From Ornithodoros turicata (lineage: Eukaryota > Arthropoda > Arachnida > Ixodida > Argasidae): DNA of 64,000 nucleotides. Made by a program: the position numbers and the translations under genes. This document shows positions 54,711-64,000 of this stretch, one piece after another. Below the pieces are notes generated by a model. It was not told the origin of the DNA and ran no database searches. It worked only from the letters and a program-made list of their open reading frames with translations. Within the stretch, counting starts at the first letter, position 1. Every line of letters begins with the position of its first letter. The stretch lies in NCBI RefSeq assembly GCF_037126465.1, contig NW_026999404.1, positions 806,001 to 870,000 on the forward strand. Direction: 5' to 3'.

Positions 54711-57700
54711 TATTAGTTACGTAAATAACATTACGTTGTAACAGATCAAAGCGAAAGCCTCACATCGAGAGCTATCGCTATTTCCAACAGAGACTTCAAC
54801 GAAACAAGTTTCTGTTCGAAATATTGGCGGTTTCCGTTTTTGCGGGTTTTGCTGTGGCGCACACAATCGCCGGACTGCGGGATCTTCCTCCTCTGGTGGA
54901 CTAATATCGCCAGACAGTAAGACCATGAGCTGCCTGTCGGTCTGTGGATGTTTTTAGATGCCGTGAATGCAAATCTGAAGGTGGTGTATAACGTGTGCAC
55001 TGGGCGTGCGTGTGTCTATGAGCAGCTTGTGCCATCAAGTTCCAAGCAAGCTCGGCAGCATTCGAAGTCATACCTGTCACAGGGCGGACATATGTCTCAA
55101 ACTGAAGCAGGGAGTGTGTATATATCGCCAATATCCCAGTGTGTTCTCAACATTCTTTATGAATTTTCGTTAAAAAGAACAAAACAAAGAAAAGGCGTAA
55201 CATTCCTTTATCCATACAGGCGCTAATACCCCAACGTTCGTAATGAACAACTTTATGGCTTGCACTAACGAATATTTTCTGGGGGCACCACAATTCATCA
55301 GGTGACGCTTTTAATTTCTCCCTTTCCACACTCCCCTCACAATTCAATTATGGTCCGAATATTTCCTTTTCTTTTTTCTGTTTTTGTTCTTTTCCTGCAC
55401 CTTGGGAAGCGGGAGGTTTAAACGCAGTCTAGAACTTCGATCCGGCCAATTTATGAACCTTCGTATTTCCTGCCACAGATTCGTCAAACACAACAAATCA
55501 AGTGAAGACACCAAACCTCAGTGTCTGACGAAATTAACGCAAAACATTAGGATGCCTCTTCCGTGGGAGAGCTCGGCGAGCTAGGTTTGGGGCGTGCAAT
55601 TTACTTTAATTAACTTTGTTCTGTTACTTAAAATGATTCAACCCTTATACATCAAACCGTAAAGCCAAAACGTTGCATGAAATTTCTTACGTGTTCGCCA
55701 CATGAACGACAGGAAAGACGTAGGTTCTATACTTCAAAAAGGTAAGACGAACTGACGTACACTTCCAACACTAGTAGCGAGAAAAAAAAAAAACAGCTAA
55801 AAATAACCTTCGCATTGCCACGATGCCATTCAGCCCTTCCAGGCTGCATTGCGTGATAAGGTTTGACTGACAGCCGAAAAGAGGCATTGATTTTTCAATT
55901 TTTCGCGAGCTTCCGCCGCCGTTGTCAGACGTTTCTGTTCCTGACAGGTGACAGGTTTTCTTTGCTTCCAAATTCAGAAGGATGGGTGTTAGAGTTAATT
56001 CTGTACGAAACAGGCTACTCACCGCAGTCCTTCAGCGGCATAATATGTACAGAGAACTTCTACGAGCTGCAAGAACATGCACATTTTGAAGTAAAATGTC
56101 TCACACCACACCACCTCCAAACAAAACTTTTTTTCGCGCAGCGAATTGGATTGGCTTGGATTGTTGGCTTGGAATCTCGTTGATATCACTATCGCTCCTG
56201 ATGCGTTCTGAGCAATCACCTTCGGTTTCGATTTCGTCCTCCAGTTCCCTCAGTGCCAATCTATCTTCGCATCGTACTTATATGAGCTATCCTTCCAAAA
56301 AAAGTCAGTGCGAGTAAGATGCATGGACCCTGAAAATGGAACACAACAGAGGACAGCGTCTGTACTTTCGAACTCTGCTTTATTTACAATGGTGTCATGA
56401 ACAGAAAAAAAAAAAAAAAAAAAAACTCTCTGTGCAGAACAAACACAATTTCCGCAGCGAAACACGACAGTTTGTTTCTTTTTTTTTACAGAGCAACGAC
56501 ATGTATTCACGTAATGCATCCAGACAGCGCTTGCAATTTTCTCATAAGCGCCGTTGCAGCATTCAAGACTAGATCGAGTTCATGCCATTTTCGCGGGACA
56601 ATCTCTTAGCGTCGTTATGGCATTATAATCATACTTACTTACAGAATTGCTTGTACTGCAGTTATGGTATATCTTCTTATTACGCGGCACTTTTTTGCAC
56701 CCATTTTAGAGAATTCCTTCAGGTTTGGAGCTTTGCAGCCATCGCACAACACCATTTACAGCTCTCGGACAATCGTATATATATATTTATATGTATACTA
56801 TCTAAAATTCTTACGTATATATATAATAACTGTACAATTAGAATCTACAGCCGTATGGCAATGGCAAAATGCCTGTAAAAGTGTTGTCAACATAATGCGC
56901 GCTTCGCTATTACTTCATTATACAAGCGTCTCGACCCGCGACCTGGACGTTGTGTAAACTGCGACACCTTGCTGTCTAAATGCCAAACTTGTTTCTTCCT
57001 GACGGCCGTATAACCGTTACATAAAAAGGAGATAACAAGAAAGAAAGAGGTATCAGTCCCTTGCAGGAGTAACCGTTGCTCCTCATGTGATGTCATAATG
57101 TAGCCAGTGTCCGTCATGCTGCTTGTGTGATTTGCTTTCATGTAGGTGTTTGCGGACAACGGTGGTCCAAAAACACGCGAGGAAAACATTAACTATCTGC
57201 AATAAGTGCGTGGAGGAAAGTAAGCTAAGGAGACCAGACGACACTTCAGGTTCAGGTTCAGATTCGCCGTCCTTCTTAAAACGGGGCAGGGCACTTCACT
57301 GCGAGGCCGGAAGAGGGGGCAACGTTGGGCAGTGACAATGACGTCACACAGCTTGACTGATCAACCGGAATTGTCGGCCGCGATAAATTTCATGCAACAG
57401 TTACAGTCAGGAAAATACAGTCGCTCGATGTTGGATCATCGTTTTGGTCCTGCCTATGTTGTGAAGTAGGAATAAACCGGGAAGGTTCGAACCTGGTCCT
57501 CTAAGAGAGGTCTTCGCGAAATGTTCGAGTGGTGACAGTGGTGATACTGTTCAGTCGAGTAGCGCCCGAGAACGAGGGTGGCAGAACCTTCACCGCTAGT
57601 GGTCCGAAAAATCATGGAAACTGCGGATCTTTCGAAATTTCCGGAAATAATATTGTTATGAAACATTTTAAAATAGGACGAGGAGGAGGAGGACGAAGAG

Positions 57701-59327
57701 GATTTGCATCGCACGAGCGCTGGAGGCTCGGGTTTCAGACCATTCCGCCTTTAAAAATAAATCTAACGGTTCCCTTGGTACAAGGAACATCTCGATGAAG
57801 GTTTCAAAGGGATGTTCTCATATTTTCTGTTGTAGGCAGTTCTTCGGAGACTACGCGAATCTCGGAGCAGGAGTGACTGCACAACGCTCCCTCTCCTGTA
57901 CCATCATCTTTCCCCTCCGTCTTTCCTTCTTTCCCCGTCCCGTGTTGCACAGAGACCCCATCCCTGAGCAGGCTGACCGCACCTTCCCCAAACACCTCCC
58001 TCCTCCTGTCCTGTTCGATCTCTTGATGCTTATATTCAGCCTGCATCTCCGTTACCTCGCTACCTAACAATGTTACCTGATCTCCTCGGCTACCTTTCCA
58101 CAATGCGGAAATGTAAAAAAAAAAAAAAACTGCTTGTGATTTATATAAGTAGAGAAAGCGTTGTTGAAATGAAACACACAGAGCAATTTGCAGGGAAAGT
58201 GCGATTCGTGTAATCCTAGCCACTTCATCACGTGACATGTTGGCACCTGTTGTGCTTCGCCTTATGCAACCGTTCGAGTGGTGCTGTAAAACGACAGGAG
58301 GGAGCTGTAAGAAGAGGAAGAAATGTCGCCAAAATAACACAAAAGGAACTCACAAACCAACATGATGGAATATGCATGGCTGGAACGAGAAATGGTGACA
58401 GAAAACCTTCAAAACGTGATATGATGGCAGTATGTGGCATATTTTTGGCACTCAAGATGTCAGAGAAGATGTCAGAGAAGATCTCAGTGCGCGTCCGTGG
58501 AGATCTAAATGCAAGTTTCCGGACGTCCAGTGGCTAAGGCACTTCACATGTCCTCTTATTTTTTAACCTGCCACACCAGCATACACGACACCGAATGCTG
58601 TATAAAACGACCGGGTAATTATACAACAAGAACGTAGCATTTGTCTGGTTGTGGTTCACCAACGAAAACGTTGTAGACGGGCTCTTGGTTGCTGATACCG
58701 TCTGGGAGACGGGACGGTTCATCACAACGGACGTCCAGCTGCAAGAAATGCAAAACGCGCGGCAGTTCCACAAAAAAATGCATCAAGTCTACACCCACAC
58801 GAGCAGCCGTAGAACCAGGCCAGTTGCCTTAGAACAACTGCCAGACGTGCCCAATCCTCCAGTCTTTCCTCAAGAACACTTTCCATCATTATCACGCGAC
58901 TTAGGACACAAGTCACCTGGTCCTCACGTGATATGCGACGTGCGATTACTTGGTTCGTTTTTGATGTGACCTTCTTGTGCCATCCACAAGTTCAGGAGTC
59001 AGTCAAGTCTTCGGAACCTGCTGGGTGCGCACGTCTCTTTCAAAACTCCAAGACAAGCTTGCCTACAGACTAGAAGCAGTCAAATACAATCGCAGGCCTT
59101 CTCACACAGTACACGGAACTCTCTAATGATATCACCATCTTCCACATCCCCCGAAGGTTCCACGTCTTACTCTAGGCTTTTCCAACCTTAGGACAGTGCA
59201 GAGAACAAGCAAGGCGAGTCCGTAACAACGAATTCTTGAAATCCTTCGACGCAAGCATGGAGCTACCGTTATGGTCGAGAACCGGCCGAGAACCGGTCGA
59301 GAAAGGACATTCAGCAACAACAGTCCC
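54711..59327. other. no gene seen downstream of the homeobox gene
   Basis: Homopolymer runs (A at 56404-56424 and 58118-58130), a (TA)-rich patch at 56776-56830, and GAGGAGGAGG at 57680. Frames up to 178 codons (57804-58340 minus) and 106 codons (58649-58969 plus) show no domain. TGACGTCA occurs at about 57339. The part near 59.3 kb may hold the 3' untranslated region of the homeobox gene. Confidence 0.35.
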
Positions 59328-60565
59328 TCACCACCACCGGTGTTGAGGTGGGATGAGGGGGTGCGTGTAGGACATGACGTTGCTTCCGAACGACGCCATG
59401 CAGGTGGCTACGGCTGTTGAACCGAGGTCCGGAGGGAAGGCGACGCCTGGGCCCATCTCTGACTTGATCCCTGACGAAGGCTGACAAGGCTTGCCGTCTC
59501 TGACCAGCACCGGTACAGCCACGCGGCGAGGGGACGGTAGAGGGCTGGCCGTGGATCCGTCCAGGCCTTTCTCTTGTCTTGCTCGTTTCGTCTTGTACCG
59601 GTGGTTCTGGAACCAGATCTTCACTTGCGTAGGGGTCAGGCGAATTATTGAGGCCAGGTGTTCACGTTCAGGGGCAGATAGATACCTACAATGGGATACA
59701 TATCGATAGTTGAGAGTAACAGTACGGTGCCTATGTAATATACAATGTGAAGCGCAAGCAGTAGACGTTTGCTGCTGACCTCTGTTGGCGAAACCGTCGT
59801 TCCAACTCATACGTCTGTGCCTTGGAGAAGAGGACCCTCCGCTTGCGCTTCTTTTGCGCATGCTGAGACTGCTGCTGTCCCTGTGACGTCATAGTCCTCG
59901 GGTCCTCGTCTCCTGCCTTCGAAAGTCCGTCTTCGTCTTCGCTGTGAGAATCGTCGACGGCCAAATCCACCGAAGGCTTCGAGCATTCCGAGTCGTTTGG
60001 ACTAGCTGGTCCTGTGATAGAAACAAAAATGACGACTCAGGAATTACCCCATTTCGTTCCGCAGTTGGGTGTGTCGCTTAGCTTCTCTTCAAACCCCCTT
60101 GATTTTGGACCACCCTTTAGAGCAATAGGATGTACGACATTTCTATTACAGTACACTATAACCCTAAGTGACATTTCAATCCAGTATTCGCGAAACTGCT
60201 GTTGTTGTTGTGAAACTGTCTACGCGCGTGCAACGCAGGAACGTCGCTTTCGCCACTATATATATATATATAAAGATGGCAACGCTTGCCATATCTGGCA
60301 CGTCATTTCATGCGGTAAAATGTGCGTGAAGCCTGAGGAACCGATATGTTACCTAGCAGAGGCCGCATGGCTCCCGGCGACACAGAGGAGGATGTCATAA
60401 GGGAAGTACCGTCAGTAGGGAGCGATTCCTGATGGGGAGACGACGGCAGCTGAGGGGGCTCTGCGAGGTCTGCCGTCGACAAAAGTGGAGAGGTGTCCGT
60501 CTGGTCTCCAGGAACCGAAGACTGGACGTGCTCCAAACCGCTGCCGCCACCCATGTTACCGAGGG
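59328..60565 (-). CDS. vnd: NK2-class homeobox transcription factor, vnd/Nkx2-2 orthologue (last three exons)
   Basis: A DNA-binding regulator that, in its family, patterns the ventral nerve cord or ventral neural tube. Three exons on the minus strand: 60353-60565, 59780-60011 and 59328-59685. All have AG/GT boundaries and compatible phases, giving 266 residues and a TGA. The homeodomain runs from [20 protein letters not shown] through [17 protein letters not shown] to [15 protein letters not shown]. Tyr54 in NHRYK marks the NK2 class, and the sequence is closest to vnd/Nkx2-2. The NK2-specific domain [11 protein letters not shown] follows, and the C-terminus [11 protein letters not shown] resembles the Nkx2-2 end. 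A 95-base intron (59686-59779) splits homeodomain codon 24. The first visible exon begins in mid-codon after a good acceptor, so at least one upstream exon, expected to carry the TN repressor motif, lies to the right; I did not find it before 64000. Confidence 0.93.
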
Positions 60566-61189
60566 CTGAAAAAATAATTGCAGATTCGTTTTAGACGTGC
60601 GTAGGACTCTGGAGTGCCATACAAGCATGCGATATACCAACGCCAACATCCCACCGTTCCTTAGCCAACTCTTTATCAGGCTAGAGGGAACGTTATTCTG
60701 CGGGGGTCCGTACGGTAAGGCTATACACACCACTGGACAGCCGTACGTTATTCCATCGACTTGCTTTGCTTATAGGTAGACTTCGAAAAGGTTCGAAAAA
60801 TCAGGTGAGCATCATACCGAGCACCAACCACCCCCTCGATACCGAATACAGCATTCTCATTCATTTTCCGCGAGTAATTAATTCGTAAATGATGACAATA
60901 GCAAACCGAAACCGAAATGCGAAGAGCAGAAAAAAAGCTCCATACTACGGCGGTTCGTCCGGAGGAGGATACCGTGACGTCACCCAGCATTGTCGTCTGC
61001 TTGGAAACCTGCATTCTCCCTTGCCGGATGTCGGATGATGACAGCAGTGTGTTGCTTTCAGTGCCCTCTCGCTTCACAGAGGGCATCATAATAAATTCGT
61101 TTGAATACACATGTTCCTGACATCCCAAAGGTTACGGGACATAGGAGTTTCCTAGAACATCAGAGGCTGTACAAAAAAGGGCCTCGGGT
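60566..61189. other. intron or upstream region of the homeobox gene
   Basis: No further exon recognised. TGACGTCA (60975-60982) lies 9 bases from GTCGTCTGCT (60992-61001). Confidence 0.4.
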
Positions 61190-61465
61190 ATCGTGTCATG
61201 AAATTATGACAGGATCAGAAGGCAGCAGGGTGGATTTGGAGGCATTCCATGCTGAGCACGATTCGGTGGTGTCTGCACCATCATCGGGAGAAGTGGAGGT
61301 ACCGGCTCTCTCGGACAACCTCAACGTTGAAAGGCCACCGGTCACGGCGGATGAAGTCAGGAGTTGCGAACCCGACAGGAGTACAATCGGTGGCCTTGGC
61401 CTCATTCCCCCAGAGGTTCTGGCGTGCGTAATGAACAACGTCTTGCTATTCGAGTGCATCTAGGA
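61190..61465 (+). pseudogene. R2-like LINE fragment (tentative)
   Basis: PPVTADEVRSCEPDRSTIGG then LGLIPPEVLACVMNNVLLF resembles the linker before the RT domain in R2-like elements (a TADEV motif, a gap and a conserved leucine-rich helix). The Gly-Pro-Asp-Gly box is corrupted. Sequence to about 62170 could be its degenerate continuation. Low certainty. Confidence 0.4.
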
Positions 61466-62440
61466 CAGGTAATCCCACGGTTGTCCACTAATATCAGTCA
61501 AAGGAACTGCATAAGGAATGGCACACTTCGACACCATTTTGAATTAACTGCGTGCTGCCAATTATATCTGCCACTAGGGTACGTCTGCGGAGCCACTACT
61601 GCTTATTTGCGAATTTGAAAACATTATATTTCTATCGGCACACGAGGATGTCGTGCTGATGCCCGGGTATATAGGCCCGCCCACGCGCTTGCACCTTTAA
61701 CAATGGGCGATCTCATCGGATGAGCTTATTTAATACGACGAACAACGCGAGATAACAATAGCAAGAAGACACCTATTACTGGGAGGCGTTATCTGGCATC
61801 GGCGCACACGGGCAAGGTATGGTCCTCATGGCATGCACGTGGACAGCTAATAGAGGAGAAGCCCCCGGGGAATCTCGCCAAGGACTCTGGACAGCAAACT
61901 TATCGGAAGCAAACACAGCTTGCTGCCGATCGGTAAACATGCAGAGAGAATATATCGCACGGAGGAACTGTTGCCACGGACGGCCCTACTGCACGTATGT
62001 GTCTTCCGTGGCAGCGAGGACAATGTCTAATCGATATGGTTCTTCCGTATAGGTTACTCTTGGCACAACCGAAAATGGAAACCCGGCTGGAAGTGGAAAC
62101 GTTTGTCAGTTGCTTGAATGGCAAACCTTTGACCAGGACAGAGAGAGAGAGAATTCCACCAACCATACACTCCAAGAAAAAGCGAGAGTAATTTTAGCCT
62201 TTTGGGGCAATAGATGCATTTGGCACTCGACGCATGGAAGCTTATGCGATGTTTAGAGCTCCTGGGACTAAAACGTGGAGTTACTGCATGCAAATTAGGG
62301 GACTGCAATCTGCAGTTACTTCCTAGCTTACTCCATTTCTTCTTAGAATGTAGCGACTGTTCTGGCAATAATATGAAAAGAAATCTAGTCATTTAACGAG
62401 CATTTATTATCTACGCCGCTCTGTTCAAAGCGATTCTTTC
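61466..62440. other. unassigned, possibly degenerate LINE
   Basis: No intact frame. A GA run lies at about 62140-62150. Nothing else recognised. Confidence 0.3.
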
Positions 62441-62660
62441 TTGCTTGCACCGGTGGTGGCGGTAGGCTATTTCCGAGTGATCTGCCTGCCGGTGTGGCGG
62501 CATGTTGCTCGGGGGGGGGGGGGGATCGTGCGCCCTGGGCCGGCTTCACGGAGAACTGTGCTGACATTCGTCTCAAAGCGTCTCAGGAACCCGGTTCACT
62601 TCCCGTCTCGGCGTGAAATGCCATCATAGTATAGCCACTAAGCCACGGGGGCTGGTTTGC
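62441..62660 (-). repeat. tRNA-derived SINE (A/B head and core), internally deleted
   Basis: On the minus strand the head CCCCGTGGCTTAGTGGCTAT is followed by an abbreviated B-box region and the core ACGAATGTCAGCACAG and GGCCGGCCCAGGGCGCAC. It then enters a C run (62511-62524). The tail cannot be assigned to type A or B. Confidence 0.65.
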
Positions 62661-62749
62661 CTGCACCGTCTCGGAGTTTCAGTTTTTAAGTGAGTGCATG
62701 GCTCTCTTGTGTGCCCTTGGGACACCGCGGCCCGCTCCAGGCCGGCCTT

Positions 62750-62978
62750 ACGTCATTTTTTTTTTTTTTTTGCGCTGGCCTAAAGGACTTATTGTGACCC
62801 CGACAGCGCCCTCGGGCATTCCCATCGGATCGCCATCGCCACTCCGATCATCAAAGTCATCACTCATATATTAGACCGTATTAGACACCTTATAGTTATA
62901 GCTAATGGGGTAGCGTTCCACTCCTAGAGTGGAAAACCTCCCCACTTCATCGTCAAAATATAATTGTTGTTGTTGTTG
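62750..62978 (+). repeat. retroelement 3' end with (TTG)n tail
   Basis: It runs from a T run at 62758-62771 to AATGGGGTAGCGTTCCACTC, CTCCCCACTTCATCG and TTGTTGTTGTTGTTG. It is related, in opposite orientation, to the pair at 52326-52515. Confidence 0.5.
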
Positions 62979-64000
62979 TGTTTAAATTATATACAGCGTT
63001 GCACTTGCGTGGTTCCTGTTTTTATGCACATTTTCCTCGACCCTGCAACTATAGACTCGAACCGAAAGGGCTATACTCTGTGCCGTCAGGAGTTAATATC
63101 TCTCTTATAGAGAGTTCAGCTGTGCGTGCAAATATGTCACCTTTGAAATTCCTCATGCGTGATACGCAGTGGAAAAGTGGAAACGGGAACGAAGAAAGAA
63201 AAGGACGGAGACCGTTTTCTCGCTTTTCTCCTGGCGACTACCGGCGATACCTTAGCCCGTGACGTAACGGGCTTTAGCCAATAAAAGGGCTTTGCACACG
63301 CCACCTTGTTCCCGTTCTGACACAGTGCGACACGGAGGAAGGAATGAAACGAGACGCCCACCTAACAGTGAAACTAAATTGAAGGACACGTGACGTTACT
63401 GCCAATTTCCGTTTCGCACGGCCCTTCCAAGGTCAGTTTCGGAATTCCCTGAACCGGATATTCAGAGGAAAACGTTTGTCACCAGGTAGCAGTAAGACTC
63501 ACGCTCATGCACCAGCGCCAGACTGAGACAATACCCTATATACAGATGCTTATGTGACGCTTTTTGTCCAATACGGTTCATACATTCAGCTTTTGTGCGA
63601 TTTTTTAGCCACATTTTTTTGTATTCCGAAGAGTAGATGAAAAATTATATACCTACAACGTGCGCTTCAACGCATTCGTATATAGTACATGCAGTCAAAC
63701 CAGAATAATTTGATCTACGTTGGTTGGGTTTTTAATGAACGTCGTCCGTTTAAATACCATACAGCCACCGTACAAGGACATATACTCCGCTGTTCTATCT
63801 TTCGTGCTGACATTATAGTGATTTTGTATTCTTGGGTTTTATCTTAAAAAATCGTCAAGGCAGCGAAGTGGTAGTTTACTGCCCCTTCGTGCGCGCGTGT
63901 TGTGAACAATGAACCCTTGAGAAACGTCTTGTGTAGTTCGGCACTAGCTAAGTTCGCAATTTTCGTCATCGACCTACGTCGACGAGATAACTGGATATTC
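62979..64000. other. unassigned right flank
   Basis: No exon of the homeobox gene recognised. AGCCAATAAAAGGGC at about 63276-63290 combines a CCAAT box with a TATA-like word, but no gene start can be tied to it. Confidence 0.35.

Noticed and set aside
57804..58340. 178-codon minus frame
   Set aside because: It runs through a homopolymer and shows no domain; likely spurious.

Overview
The window looks like nuclear DNA of an arthropod, most likely a tick or other chelicerate. Two host genes support this: an M13 (neprilysin-family) peptidase gene and an NK2-class homeobox gene with spliceosomal introns. So do the many tRNA-derived SINEs, several clades of non-LTR retrotransposon, a Penelope-like element with a GIY-YIG domain, and hAT-like and TA-flanked inverted-repeat elements. 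The tick assignment is an inference from the M13 gene and the repeat repertoire; the sequence alone does not name a species. No bacterial features (operons, ribosome binding sites, CRISPR) were seen.

Layout. 0-2.5 kb: SINEs of three related kinds. 3.35-5.6 kb (minus): an intronless, full-length 752-residue M13-family protein whose zinc-binding motifs are replaced, so probably a pseudoenzyme; two SINEs lie just upstream of it. 6.46-7.8 kb: the 3' part of an RNase-H-bearing LINE, broken by a tiny SINE insertion. 8-15.9 kb: no gene recognised; Penelope, hAT-like and fold-back remnants. 15.9-19.8 kb: two Penelope-like copies head to head, forming a giant palindrome with a solo LTR in one arm. 20-31.8 kb: no gene recognised; a few repeats, hairpins and promoter-like motifs. 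31.8-33.7 kb: a LINE tail containing a fold-back element that itself contains a smaller MITE. 35.4-43.8 kb: an array of internally deleted L1/Tx1-like LINE copies, all on the plus strand, plus a hAT-like element, another LINE fragment and a 73-bp tandem array. 44-52.3 kb: mostly unassigned, with a textbook SINE at 49.9 kb. 52.5-54.7 kb: a 2.2-kb transposon with about 48-bp terminal inverted repeats. 59.3-60.6 kb (minus): the last three visible exons of a vnd/Nkx2-2 orthologue; its 5' exons must lie to the right, perhaps outside the window. 61-63 kb: LINE and SINE fragments.

The two host genes show no functional link. The homeobox gene should act in ventral neural patterning. The M13 protein is a predicted type II membrane or secreted protein that has lost catalytic residues. 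The rest is a layered record of transposition, with several insertion orders readable from target-site duplications. The less expected signals are the inactivated peptidase, the recurrent 5'-leader/deletion architecture of the LINE array, and a 10-mer (GTCGTCTGCT) found ten times by eye, often in inverted pairs.
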